64,000 nucleotides of DNA from Bradyrhizobium sp. 170. Lineage in GTDB: Bacteria > Pseudomonadota > Alphaproteobacteria > Rhizobiales > Xanthobacteraceae. The position numbers and the translations under genes were made by a program. The notes under the pieces are model-generated. The model searched no databases, was not told where the DNA came from, and was given only the letters and a program-made list of their open reading frames with translations. The DNA lies in contig NZ_CP064703.1 in assembly GCF_023101085.1 (NCBI RefSeq), positions 5,084,001-5,148,000 on the forward strand, in the 5' to 3' direction. Every line of letters begins with the position of its first letter. The stretch's first letter is position 1. Of this stretch, positions 16,490 to 24,443 are shown in pieces.

Positions 16490-17740
16490 ATGGTCAGACT
16501 GAACAAGATCGTTCGCGCTCTCACCTTCGAGGGCGCGCCGGCCAAGCGCTTCACGCCAGAGATGGCGCTGAGGCGCGCGCTGATGAACTGCCTCCCGTGG
16601 GAGAGCCAGTTCTACGAGGATGGCGTTGCGATCGCCGAGCGTATCAAGGCGCTGGTGCCGCAGGTCGATCCCGCGCGCGTCGCGGCGCTCGCCATCGAGG
16701 CGCGCGAGGTGATGAAGCTTCGGCATGCGCCGCTGCTGGTGGTGCGCGAGATGGCGCGGCACGAGAAGCATCGTGCGCTCGTCGCCGATACCCTGGCCCA
16801 TTTGATCCAGCGCCCCGACGAGATGACGGAGCTGCTTGCAATCTACTGGGCGGATGCGCTCGGACCGATGCAGCAGCGCAAGCGTCAGCCCGTCTCGGCG
16901 CAGGTCAAGAAGGGCCTGGCGCGCGCGGTGACCAAGTTCGACGCCTATCAGCTTGCGAAGTACGACCGCGACGGCGCGGTGCGTATCAGGGACGTCCTGT
17001 TCCTGGTCCACGCCAAGCCGAAGGACGCGGACCAGGCCAAGGTGTGGAAGCAGCTCGTCGACGGCGAACTGGCTTCTCCCGACACCTGGGAGGTTTCGCT
17101 TTCGTCCGGCAAGGACAAGCGCGCGACCTTCGAGCGGCTGATCGCCGAGAACAGGCTGGGCGGCCTCGCGCTGCTCCGCAATCTGCGCCTGATGCAGAAG
17201 GCGGAGGTGCCGCGCAGCACCATCGCGGAGGCCATCGAGGCGATGCGGACCGACCGCATCCTTCCCTACCGCTTCATCACGGCGGCGCGCTATGCGCCGG
17301 ATTTCGAGCCCGAGCTCGAATCCGCGATGCTGAAGTCGATCAAGGGCTATGCGCGGCTTCCGGGCCGCACGCGGCTCCTGATCGACGTGTCGGGATCGAT
17401 GTTCTATCCGCTCTCGGCGCAGTCGGAGATGACCCGCGCTGAGGCGGCCTGCGGTCTGGCGATCCTCGCCCGCGAAGTCTGTGACGAGGTGGAGACCTTC
17501 ACGTTCAGCAATGAGGTCGTGAAGATTCCGCCGCGCGAGATCGACCGCAAGGGCGATCGCCTGATCGTCTTCACCGACGAGCAGAGCCACGACACCGTCC
17601 CCGACCCCAGGGGTCGCGGCACCATGGTGAATGTGGCCTCGTACCAGCACGGTGTCGGATACGATGCGTGGACGCGTGTGCACGGCTTCTCGGAAGCCGT
17701 GATCGCGTGGATCGCGGCTTCGGAAGAGACGAAGCATTGA
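16490..17740 (+). CDS. rsr: Ro60 homologue, TROVE and vWA domain RNA-binding protein
   Basis: This is a 416-residue protein. Residues 1-285 form the HEAT-like TROVE ring (ALMNCLPWESQFYEDG, KLRHAPLLVVREMARH). Residues 290-416 form a vWA-like domain with the MIDAS motif D299-V-S301-G-S303. Ro60 and bacterial Rsr bind misfolded RNA in the ring and Y RNA on the outside, and in bacteria tether it to PNPase. The ATG has GAGGAGG upstream. Four Y-RNA-like genes directly precede it. Oddity: between VVKIPPRE and DRLIVFTDEQS I see none of the GGTxLG segment that normally supplies the MIDAS threonine, so the vWA domain looks internally shortened. No rtcB or rtcA follows. Confidence 0.9.
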   Translation: MVRLNKIVRALTFEGAPAKRFTPEMALRRALMNCLPWESQFYEDGVAIAERIKALVPQVDPARVAALAIEAREVMKLRHAPLLVVREMARHEKHRALVADTLAHLIQRPDEMTELLAIYWADALGPMQQRKRQPVSAQVKKGLARAVTKFDAYQLAKYDRDGAVRIRDVLFLVHAKPKDADQAKVWKQLVDGELASPDTWEVSLSSGKDKRATFERLIAENRLGGLALLRNLRLMQKAEVPRSTIAEAIEAMRTDRILPYRFITAARYAPDFEPELESAMLKSIKGYARLPGRTRLLIDVSGSMFYPLSAQSEMTRAEAACGLAILAREVCDEVETFTFSNEVVKIPPREIDRKGDRLIVFTDEQSHDTVPDPRGRGTMVNVASYQHGVGYDAWTRVHGFSEAVIAWIAASEETKH

Positions 17741-17761
17741 TCCATCTGTGACAACAAGTAC

Positions 17762-17787
17762 CCCGGGCGCGCCAACACGCGCCCGGG
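17762..17787 (+). terminator. GC-rich hairpin after rsr
   Basis: A perfect 10-bp stem CCCGGGCGCG/CGCGCCCGGG with a 6-base loop lies 21 bases after the rsr stop. The following T content is low (CATTCATTG), so it may work as a terminator for both converging genes or as an mRNA 3' stabiliser. Confidence 0.5.
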
Positions 17788-17815
17788 CATTCATTGAAAT
17801 CACGCCGTCTGCATC

Positions 17816-18229
17816 TCAGCCGGGCGGCATCTTGTCGAATTTTCGCGCGGCCGGATCGGGATGATCCCAGGCGTGGCCGGCAGCGGTCCATAAAACTTTC
17901 TGTGGCTTGTATCGGCTGGGATCGTCAAGGCTTCCCGCGTGGACGATGAAGATCTCGGGAATGCCGGGGAATGTCAGATAGACCGGTGAGCCGCATGTCG
18001 GGCAGAAGGCGCGGGACTTGACCGTTCCACCGTCACCGACCAGGTCCCAATGCTTCGCCTCGCCCTCGGCCTTCACGGCCGGCCGCGGAAACGTCAAATA
18101 GGATCCGTGGCCGGTGCCGCTCTTGCGCTGGCACTGACGGCACTGGCAATCGTTCATCTCGATCGGTTGGGCAGAGATTTCATATCGGATCGCGCCGCAG
18201 GCGCATCCGCCGGTGTAAGCTTCACTCAT
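17816..18229 (-). CDS. GFA (glutathione-dependent formaldehyde-activating)/CENP-V fold protein
   Basis: This is a 137-residue zinc protein. Paired cysteines appear as GGCACGAIRYE, DCQCRQCQRKSG and FCPTCGSPVY, the standard GFA metal-binding layout. The start is the ATG at 18229 (MSEAYTGGCACG) with GGAAGA upstream, rather than an in-frame ATG nine codons earlier. GFA-fold proteins are usually annotated as carbon-sulfur lyases, but most have no proven substrate. It may be the last gene of the ArsR-led operon (66-base gap after the small membrane protein), though this is uncertain. Confidence 0.85.
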   Translation of the reverse strand: MSEAYTGGCACGAIRYEISAQPIEMNDCQCRQCQRKSGTGHGSYLTFPRPAVKAEGEAKHWDLVGDGGTVKSRAFCPTCGSPVYLTFPGIPEIFIVHAGSLDDPSRYKPQKVLWTAAGHAWDHPDPAARKFDKMPPG

Positions 18230-18295
18230 GTTTTTCTTCCTTCGATAAAACAACACGGGGGGACCACGAACTTTTCGAATGCGCCGCCGTGCGTC

Positions 18296-18592
18296 TCATG
18301 CCCGGCTTACGCCGACCTGCGACATCGGCGTGCGGCTGGAGATCAGCTTCAGCCACGGCGCCAGATGGAAGGCGCTCATCAGCAAATACATCGGGACCAT
18401 TCCACCGAGGGGTGATGCACTCGCGGTCGAACACAACGCATCCGGCGATCCGCCGCCAAACACCCCCGTCAGTAACGCCATTGTCGCGAAGGTCGGCGCG
18501 GCCGCGAGATAGAGCCCGTTGGCCGCCCTACGTGCGACGGCATTCCGGCGGGGCGAGACGCCGCCGGATCCGCCGGAATAGCCTTGGCTCAT
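18296..18592 (-). CDS. Small membrane protein of unknown function
   Basis: This is a 98-residue protein starting at the ATG at 18592, which overlaps the stop of the DUF899 gene (ATGA), so it is probably translationally coupled. A Gly/Arg-rich N-terminus (MSQGYSGGSGG) precedes two hydrophobic segments (GLYLAAAPTFATMALLTGVF and GGMVPMYLLMSAFHLAPWL). I recognise no family. Confidence 0.6.
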   Translation of the reverse strand: MSQGYSGGSGGVSPRRNAVARRAANGLYLAAAPTFATMALLTGVFGGGSPDALCSTASASPLGGMVPMYLLMSAFHLAPWLKLISSRTPMSQVGVSRA

Positions 18593-19338
18593 GGCTTCGC
18601 ACCCGCACTCTGTTTTCGGAACGCGGCCTCTCCGGCGTCCGACACCTCGACCCACCTCTTGTCGGGCGCTGCGCCTTCGACGTAGCTGTCGTGCCAATTC
18701 CACCACTTGTAGGTCGGCGTCTGCGGATAGCCTTCGGGAGAATCCTCCCACTCCTCCTGGCGCCCGAGCGGCGTGATGTCGAGGTAGTTCCAGGTGCCCC
18801 CCATCTGCTCGTCGCCGCGGTTGTTGATGAAGTAGGTACGGAAAATCTTGTCGCCGTCGCGGAAGAACACGTTGGTGCCGTGCCATTCGCCGACGTCGAA
18901 GTCGGCGTCAAAACTGTCCGTGACGGTGTACCAGGGGATCATCTCCCATCCCATTCGCGCCTTCTGGCGTGCGATGTCTGCCTGCGGCGCGCGCGATGCG
19001 AATACGAGCGTGGTGTCACGGGCGTTGAGATGAGCGAGATGGGCGACCTGATCGGCGACCATCGAGCAGCCGCGGCAGGCGTGGTCGGGCCAGCCGAACA
19101 CGCCGGGCTCGTAGAAGGCGCGGTAGACGATCAGCTGATGGCGGCCCTCGAACAGGTCGCGCAAGCTTGCCGTGCCCGCAGGCCCTTCGAACTTGTATTC
19201 CTTCTCCACGGCCAACCACGGCATCCGCCGACGCTCGGCGGCCAGTGCGTCGCGAGCGTGGGTCAATTCCTTCTCCTTCACGAGCAACTGTTTGCGCGCG
19301 GCTTCCCACTCCTGCGCTGATACGACGTGAGTCTGCAT
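18589..19338 (-). CDS. DUF899 family thioredoxin-like protein
   Basis: This 249-residue protein has the thioredoxin-like DUF899 fold. It has PWLAVEKEYKFEGPAG near residue 40, FYEPGVFGWPDHACRGCSM with a CxxC pair near residues 88-91, and WYTVTDSFDADFDVGEWHG. These proteins are common beside ArsR and AHSA1/SRPBCC genes, as here, and are presumed redox proteins with no settled substrate. It lies 42 bases after the SRPBCC gene and overlaps the following membrane-protein start. Confidence 0.85.
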   Translation of the reverse strand: MQTHVVSAQEWEAARKQLLVKEKELTHARDALAAERRRMPWLAVEKEYKFEGPAGTASLRDLFEGRHQLIVYRAFYEPGVFGWPDHACRGCSMVADQVAHLAHLNARDTTLVFASRAPQADIARQKARMGWEMIPWYTVTDSFDADFDVGEWHGTNVFFRDGDKIFRTYFINNRGDEQMGGTWNYLDITPLGRQEEWEDSPEGYPQTPTYKWWNWHDSYVEGAAPDKRWVEVSDAGEAAFRKQSAGAKP

Positions 19339-19380
19339 GGCTTAGTCTCCTGTTTGTTGCAGTGCTTGTTGCGTTGCACG

Positions 19381-19914
19381 TCAGGCCGGCAGCCGGCTGT
19401 CGTATTCCTGCTGCAGGCGGGCCCAGCCGTCCCAGAATGGTGCCGGTTCCTTGTCGTTGGCACGGGCGACCAGGACATCGAGATGCATGTGCCAGCCGGC
19501 GCTGACCTTGAGCATGGTCGAGCGATCGGGCAAACGCCGATGGGTCACGGTGAGCAGCACGCCCGAGCCCTTGGGCTCCAGCTCGAACGTCACGTCGCCG
19601 CTGTTGTTCCAGGCGATCGAAAGCTTGCGGAGCGGATCGAGCTCGGTGATCCGGCTCTGCATGCGATGCTCTTCCGGAAATCCCTCCGGCCGCTTGCCCG
19701 GGGGATCGTTGAGCTCGTCGTTGCGCCAGACGAATTCGACGGGCGCGCCGACCTTCATCTCCATCTGGCCCGCCGCCAGCCACTTGCTGCGCAGGCCGCT
19801 GTCGGTGAGGTAGGCCCAGATGCGCTCGATCGGACCGGGCAGAAGCCTTTGGATCTTGAGTGTGGTCGGCTCGATCAACTCGCCATAGGCATCGGGCTTT
19901 GTCGTTGCATTCAT
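19381..19914 (-). CDS. SRPBCC (AHSA1-like) family protein
   Basis: This is a 177-residue protein with the START/AHSA1 helix-grip pattern: LKIQRLLPGPIERIWAYLTD, LRSKWLAAG, VEFVWRNDEL, ELDPLRKLSIAWNN and a C-terminal helix GWHMHLDVLVARAND. The family binds hydrophobic ligands. It starts three bases after the arsR-type regulator stop, so the two are co-transcribed. Regulator-SRPBCC pairs of this kind are widespread; the ligand is unknown. Confidence 0.85.
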   Translation of the reverse strand: MNATTKPDAYGELIEPTTLKIQRLLPGPIERIWAYLTDSGLRSKWLAAGQMEMKVGAPVEFVWRNDELNDPPGKRPEGFPEEHRMQSRITELDPLRKLSIAWNNSGDVTFELEPKGSGVLLTVTHRRLPDRSTMLKVSAGWHMHLDVLVARANDKEPAPFWDGWARLQQEYDSRLPA

Positions 19915-19917
19915 TGT

Positions 19918-20271
19918 CTACTCCTTCACCTGCTTTGCTTTCGCCTCGTCCTCTGCACGCAGCAGGGCTTCCAGCGAGTCGAGTTTTTCGCTCCAGAAAC
20001 GTTCGTAACGGCGGAGCCACGCATCGGCTTCCGCGAGCCGCGCCGCCTCGAGGCGGCACAGATGGGTGCGGCCACGGATCGTGCGCTTCACCAGCCCGGC
20101 ATTCTCCAGCACCCGCACATGTTTCGACGCGCCGGCGAAGCTCATGTGGAATGGCGTCGCCAGTTCCCCGATCGTGAGCTCCCGCTCGGCCAGATGACCA
20201 AGCATCGCCCGGCGCGTCGGGTCCGCCAGCGCGTGAAAAACAGCATCGAGATGTGTCGAATACTCAACCAT
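19918..20271 (-). CDS. ArsR-family winged-helix regulator
   Basis: This is a 117-residue winged-helix repressor with VFHALADPTRRAMLGHLAERELTIGEL (shown in parts), the recognition region FHMSFAGASKHVRVLENAGLV and a charged C-terminal helix. It has no metal-binding cysteine pair, so it belongs to the ArsR-SRPBCC subgroup rather than the arsenic sensors. The start is the ATG at 20271: the -10 box ends 7 bases upstream, implying a leaderless mRNA, and the GTG six codons earlier would lie within the promoter. It leads the SRPBCC-DUF899-membrane protein operon. Confidence 0.87.
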   Translation of the reverse strand: MVEYSTHLDAVFHALADPTRRAMLGHLAERELTIGELATPFHMSFAGASKHVRVLENAGLVKRTIRGRTHLCRLEAARLAEADAWLRRYERFWSEKLDSLEALLRAEDEAKAKQVKE

Positions 20272-20278
20272 GTGGTTT

Positions 20279-20316
20279 AGTATAGACACGCAGCGCCGAT
20301 AGTCAACCGATCGGTT
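20279..20316 (-). promoter_or_regulatory. Promoter and operator of the arsR-type operon
   Basis: On the minus strand TTGACT (20301-20306) and TATACT (20279-20284) are separated by 16 bases. The predicted +1 falls on the A of the ATG. A perfect palindrome AACCGATCGGTT (20305-20316) overlaps the -35 edge and is a candidate operator. Confidence 0.6.
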
Positions 20317-20351
20317 TAACGTTTTCGTGATGAGTTCCGGCCCCGCCCTAA

Positions 20352-21437
20352 CTAACCGTCCGACATCGTGTAGACGGCGCAGGGAGATGCGATGCCGCGC
20401 AGCGCATGCGTTCCCAGCGGGATCAGTGTCGCGCTTGTCTCAGTGGCGACCGCACCGGAGATCAGGACAGTGTGACCGAGCGGCCGGCAGAGCCCTTCCA
20501 GCCGGCTGACCAGATTCACCGCAGAACCAATCGCAGTGAAATCCAGCCGGTCGGCCGCGCCGACGTTGCCCCACAGAATTTCGCCAAGGTGCAGCGCCAC
20601 GCCGAATGACAGCGGCGGCAGCCCCTGCTCTCGCCGGCTCGTATCGAGATGCGCCATTCCGGCTTTCGCGGAAGCAACCGCGCGCAGCGCGGCATCGCAG
20701 GCTTCGCGCGGCTTCTCGCCGACCGGGAAGATCGCGAGCACGCCATCGCCGATGAATTTCAACACCTCGCCGCCAAAGGCGTGGACGGCGCCGCCGACGC
20801 AGTCGAACCAGCCGCCGAGTGCGGCGATGACGGCGGCCGGAGGCTCGGCCTCGGACAGCGCGGTGAAGCTGCGCAGATCGCCATAGAGCAACACCGCCCG
20901 AATGGTCTCGCCGACTTCACGCCGCAGCGGCCCCGCCAGCACGCGCGCGGCGCTGCGCCGGCCAAGATAAGCCTCAAGCGCGGCCGACAGCGTCGCGCGG
21001 GCCGAGAGTACGGCGAGCGGCGCTGCGGCAAAGCGGGCGGCTTCGCGCAACCGATCTACTTCCGATTCCGTGAACCGGCGCGGCCCTATCCAGCCAAGCA
21101 CCGGCCCGCCTTCTCCCGCGCCAACGCTGTCTTCATGCACCGCACCGCCCGCGAGCCCGGCCAACCAGCTCCGGCCCGCATCGCCGGACGAACTCCCCGC
21201 GCCCCCAAATCCCATCGGTGCAAATCCCACCGCCTCGATCACCGCGCCATTTTCGGCCCGCCACAGCCAGGTGCGGCGGGCGATGATCGGGTGCGGTACG
21301 GCGAGCGTCAGCGCGCCGCCGGCGAGCGGCATGTTGTCCGCAATCAAGCGCATGCCGAGTTCGGCGAGGAACCGGTCGGCGCCCGGCGAAGCGCTGGCCG
21401 CATCGACCAGCCATGTCAGCGTCGAACTCAGTTGCAT
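20352..21437 (-). CDS. Class III adenylate/guanylate cyclase domain protein
   Basis: This is a 361-residue protein. Residues 1-175 are an unrecognised N-terminal region without membrane helices. The cyclase domain shows the metal Asp in LYGDLRSFTALSE, a second in FIGDGVLAIFP, and LDFTAIGSAVNLVSRLEGL near the transition-state residues. Class III cyclases make cAMP or cGMP, and many rhizobial ones of this soluble type respond to unknown signals. The gene stands alone between the ArsR promoter and a divergent SRPBCC gene. Confidence 0.85.
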   Translation of the reverse strand: MQLSSTLTWLVDAASASPGADRFLAELGMRLIADNMPLAGGALTLAVPHPIIARRTWLWRAENGAVIEAVGFAPMGFGGAGSSSGDAGRSWLAGLAGGAVHEDSVGAGEGGPVLGWIGPRRFTESEVDRLREAARFAAAPLAVLSARATLSAALEAYLGRRSAARVLAGPLRREVGETIRAVLLYGDLRSFTALSEAEPPAAVIAALGGWFDCVGGAVHAFGGEVLKFIGDGVLAIFPVGEKPREACDAALRAVASAKAGMAHLDTSRREQGLPPLSFGVALHLGEILWGNVGAADRLDFTAIGSAVNLVSRLEGLCRPLGHTVLISGAVATETSATLIPLGTHALRGIASPCAVYTMSDG

Positions 21438-21558
21438 GGGCCGACCATGCGGCAGGGACCATCGATTGTCATCATCGGCACTTGGTAAATCCTCGCGCCG
21501 GCATATGTTCTCGTACGGGTTGCAGCCCCCGCCATGTCAACGACCAGTGAGGTTTTCG

Positions 21559-22014
21559 ATGCCTGAATCATTTGTGGTCCAGCGCGAGACGCAGATCGCG
21601 GCGCCGCGCGCCAGTGTGTTCGCCTTCCTGACGGACCCTGAGAAGATCGTGCAATGGATGGGCAGCGAGGCCGTGACGGAGATGCATCCGGGCGGGCTTT
21701 ATCTCCTGAAGGGCGTCGGCAGCGCGACGGCGCGCGGCACGTTCCGCGAGGTGGTGCCGGTGCATCGCCTTGCCTACAGCTTTGGCTGGGAAGGCAATGA
21801 CGAGGTGCCGCCGGGATCGGGCCTGATCGAAATCGACCTGATCGAACAGGATGGCGGCACGTTGCTGCGCATGACCCATAGCGGGCTTCCCAGCGCGGCT
21901 CACCAGGCGAGCCACGCCAAGGGCTGGATCCATTATATCGACAGGCTGACCAAGGCGGCCTCCGGCGAGGATCCCGGCCCGGATCGGGGTCCGGGCGGCA
22001 CCCGCAACGCGTGA
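21559..22014 (+). CDS. SRPBCC family protein
   Basis: This is a 151-residue helix-grip protein: VVQRETQIAAPRASVFAFLT, KIVQWMGSEAVTEMHPGG, SGLIEIDLIEQDGGTLLRM and a C-terminal KGWIHYIDRLTKAA helix. It starts at the ATG at 21559 and is divergent from the cyclase gene. It resembles AHSA1-like proteins; ligand unknown. The upstream reading-frame extension is low-complexity and not credible. Confidence 0.82.
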   Translation: MPESFVVQRETQIAAPRASVFAFLTDPEKIVQWMGSEAVTEMHPGGLYLLKGVGSATARGTFREVVPVHRLAYSFGWEGNDEVPPGSGLIEIDLIEQDGGTLLRMTHSGLPSAAHQASHAKGWIHYIDRLTKAASGEDPGPDRGPGGTRNA

Positions 22015-22049
22015 GGAAGATATCGGTCAAGGCGTGCATCGCTGGGCGA

Positions 22050-22751
22050 TCATTCCTCTTTCTTCAACACCGTCACGTGGAGACGGCGGCGGATTTCCAT
22101 CCCCTGCCGCCGGTAGAGCGCGATGGCCGAATGATTGTTGGTGAAGACGTGCAGGAAGGGAATTTCTCCGCGCGACACAATCTGGCGGGAGATGGCAGAT
22201 AGCAGCATCTGCCCGTAGCCGCGGCCGCGAAGGGATGGATGCACGCAGACGGCGGTGATCTCGGTGTAGTGAGCGGGCTTCATCCGCTCGCCGATCATCG
22301 CGACGAGCTGGCCGTCGACGCGGATGCCGAGGAAGGTGCCAAGTTCATGGGTCCGCGCGTAGAACGGTCCCGGCTTGGTGAGCGCGGTCAGTTCGATCAT
22401 CGCTGGCACGTCGTCGACACCGAGGGTGACGATATCGACGCCGTTGGTCGGCGCTTCAACCGGCGCTCCAGCAATCATCTGTTCACCGGTGTCTGCCAGC
22501 ACGACCTTGAATTCGGCAGGCGGCTGGACGGCATCCGGCGTGAACAGCACGGCAATGTCCTGCGGCGACATCAGCGCGCGAAGCGCTGCAAAGCTTTCCG
22601 GCGACATGTCCGCCGTCGCGGCGAAGGGCGTGATCTCTGTCGGATAGCGCCGCGCGCGGGCATCGCCTTCGGCCAACGCCTGATGCGTGGTCGTCAGCGC
22701 GGTCCAGATCGGATAATCGAGGGGATGGCTGGAGTTGTTGTGAACGGGCAT
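22050..22751 (-). CDS. GNAT-family N-acetyltransferase
   Basis: This is a 233-residue protein. The acetyl-CoA site is visible as ITAVCVHPSLRGRGYGQML, with motif B HVFTNNHSAIALYRRQGM near the C-terminus. The first 100 residues form a separate N-terminal domain common in this subgroup. The start is the ATG at 22751; the longer frame upstream runs into the SDR gene. It begins 37 bases after the SDR stop and is probably co-transcribed with marR and the SDR. Confidence 0.83.
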   Translation of the reverse strand: MPVHNNSSHPLDYPIWTALTTTHQALAEGDARARRYPTEITPFAATADMSPESFAALRALMSPQDIAVLFTPDAVQPPAEFKVVLADTGEQMIAGAPVEAPTNGVDIVTLGVDDVPAMIELTALTKPGPFYARTHELGTFLGIRVDGQLVAMIGERMKPAHYTEITAVCVHPSLRGRGYGQMLLSAISRQIVSRGEIPFLHVFTNNHSAIALYRRQGMEIRRRLHVTVLKKEE

Positions 22752-22788
22752 CAGGCTGCTTTCATTCTCACTCAATGGCACGACAACC

Positions 22789-23760
22789 CTAACGGTAGTC
22801 GCCAAGGTCCGCCACCTTGCCGCCCTCGCGGACCTCGGCCGTGTAGCGCCAGATGTCAGGCCGCGAACCATCGATATCAGTAAAGCCGTAGTGGCGGGCG
22901 AGTTCGCCGGAGCTGACCGACTTCTGATTCCATTTGCCGCGATCGGGATCGGCGGCGAGTGCCGCCACGGCGCGGCCGACATAGCGCGGCGATTCCGACA
23001 ATGCGAAATCCGGCGGCGCCTGTGGCCTGCCGCCTCCCCGCTCCGTCAGCGCCTCGCGCCAGTTCGTTTCGGTGACGCCGAAATTCTCCAGCATCATCTC
23101 GGAGCGCAGCCAGCCCGGCGTGATCGCCACCGCCGCCGCCCCGTGGGGCGCGAGTTCATGACCTTGCGAGAAGGCGAGACGATTCACGCTTTGCTTGACG
23201 AGGTCGTAGAACACCGAGATCCGGTAATGCTGCGCGTTGTAATCGGCGGTGCCGTCGGTGACTTCCATCAGCAGGCCGCCGGGCTGCGCGACCAGCAGAG
23301 GCAACAGATAATGCGACGTCACCAGATGCGTCTCGATGCCGAGCCGCAGAATCCGCAAGCCCTTCTGCAGGTCGAGCTTCCAGATCGGCGTATTCCATTC
23401 GGCGGGCCCGCCCTTGAGCCGTTCGGCGCCCCAGATGCCGTTGACGAGCACGTCGATGCGGCCATGGTCGTTGCGGATGCGTTCGGCCAGCGCCGCGACC
23501 TGTGCCGGTTCGAGATGGTCGACGGCGATGGCGACGCCCTTGCCGCCTAGCCCCGTTACAAGTTCGGCTGTCTCCTCGATCGTCTCGCGCCGGTCATAGT
23601 CGGATCGCGTCGGCGCATCGGCGCGCGTGCTGCTGCGCCCTGTGCAGATCACCGTCGCGCCGGCCTCGCCGAGCGCGGTGGCGATGCCGCGGCCGGCGCC
23701 GCGCGTCGCGCCCGCCACGACGGCGATACGTCCGCGAAGCGGAGCCTCCGATGCTGCCAT
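22789..23760 (-). CDS. SDR-family oxidoreductase
   Basis: This is a protein of about 323 residues with a Rossmann N-terminus VVAGATRGAGRGIATALGEAG and a VNGIWG segment at the NAG position. The active-site region is HYRISVFYDLVKQSVNRLAF, where Tyr and Lys fit YxxxK (YDLVK). The long C-terminus is typical of plant-like SDR65C/DHRS1-like members. The ATG at 23760 shares its A with the stop of the marR gene (TGATG), so coupling is likely; a GTG one codon upstream is the alternative. Confidence 0.83.
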   Translation of the reverse strand: MAASEAPLRGRIAVVAGATRGAGRGIATALGEAGATVICTGRSSTRADAPTRSDYDRRETIEETAELVTGLGGKGVAIAVDHLEPAQVAALAERIRNDHGRIDVLVNGIWGAERLKGGPAEWNTPIWKLDLQKGLRILRLGIETHLVTSHYLLPLLVAQPGGLLMEVTDGTADYNAQHYRISVFYDLVKQSVNRLAFSQGHELAPHGAAAVAITPGWLRSEMMLENFGVTETNWREALTERGGGRPQAPPDFALSESPRYVGRAVAALAADPDRGKWNQKSVSSGELARHYGFTDIDGSRPDIWRYTAEVREGGKVADLGDYR

Positions 23761-24293
23761 CACTTCTCCTGCTGCGCCGTCGCGTCGATCAGATTGTCAC
23801 GGAGCGCAATGACGCTTTTCTGCAGCCGAGCGAATTCATCTTCCTTGAGTCCGGTCGAAGCCACGAGGTTCATGTGCATGCCCTTCTCGCGCAGAAGCCG
23901 GCCGGCCTCGGTAAGGCTGATGCGCACCTGCCGTTCGTCCGCGGGATCGCGCTGACGGCGCAGGTAACCCATGGTCTCGAGCTTTTTCAGGACCGGCGTG
24001 AGCGTGTTGGATTCCAGGAACATCTTTTCGCCAAGCTCGCTCACCGTCTGGCCGTCCCGCTCCCACAAGGCCACGATCGCGATCCATTGCGGGTAGGTCA
24101 GACCGAGATCCTCAAGGCCCTTCCTGTAGGCCCGGCCGAAGGCGAGGTTGGCCGAGTAGATCGCAAAGCACAGGAAATCGCCAAGGCCCCGGTCGGCCCC
24201 TGATGGTTTCCCCTTCTGGCCGGCCTTTGAATTGTCTCGGGAATTGTCCCTGGAACCGGCCTGACCGGATTTGGGACCATCATTGGATTTCAT
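23760..24293 (-). CDS. MarR-family regulator
   Basis: This is a 177-residue winged-helix protein with a hydrophilic Lys/Ser/Gly-rich N-terminus of about 35 residues. The DNA-binding core follows: [40 protein letters not shown] and a [16 protein letters not shown] wing. The LTYPQW and LTPxLKxLE motifs place it near OhrR. The conserved N-terminal Cys of OhrR may correspond to the Cys in [13 protein letters not shown]. The start is the ATG at 24293. It is divergent from a VOC gene, with two candidate operators between them. Confidence 0.87.
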   Translation of the reverse strand: MKSNDGPKSGQAGSRDNSRDNSKAGQKGKPSGADRGLGDFLCFAIYSANLAFGRAYRKGLEDLGLTYPQWIAIVALWERDGQTVSELGEKMFLESNTLTPVLKKLETMGYLRRQRDPADERQVRISLTEAGRLLREKGMHMNLVASTGLKEDEFARLQKSVIALRDNLIDATAQQEK

Positions 24294-24342
24294 GGAGGTC
24301 GTCCTTTTTGACACGAACATGTGAAGTCTCGCATCCATATAT

Positions 24343-24354
24343 ATCGCATCCGAT
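24343..24354. promoter_or_regulatory. Candidate MarR operator 1
   Basis: ATCGCATCCGAT is a near-palindrome embedded in a 25-base block that recurs at 24413. It lies 49 bases upstream of the marR start, as expected for autorepression. Confidence 0.5.
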
Positions 24355-24367
24355 TAAATCGGAAGGG

Positions 24368-24396
24368 TTGACAGTCGGGCCTCCCAGGTATTTATA
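24368..24396 (+). promoter_or_regulatory. Promoter of the VOC gene
   Basis: TTGACA (24368-24373) is followed after 17 bases by TTTATA (24391-24396). The start site should be near 24403, just before operator 2. Confidence 0.5.
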
Positions 24397-24412
24397 GGCC
24401 GCACGCGAATAC

Positions 24413-24424
24413 ATCGCACGCGAT
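24413..24424. promoter_or_regulatory. Candidate MarR operator 2
   Basis: ATCGCACGCGAT (arms ATCGC/GCGAT) is the second copy of the block at 24343, now 10 bases downstream of the predicted VOC start site. The repetition of the same sequence at both divergent promoters supports binding by the adjacent MarR. Confidence 0.55.
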
Positions 24425-24443
24425 CTAATCAGAGGAGAAAGCC

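Noticed and set aside
16475-17803. A 442-codon minus-strand frame opposite rsr
   Set aside because: It is a high-GC antisense shadow; the plus strand encodes a clear TROVE/vWA protein.
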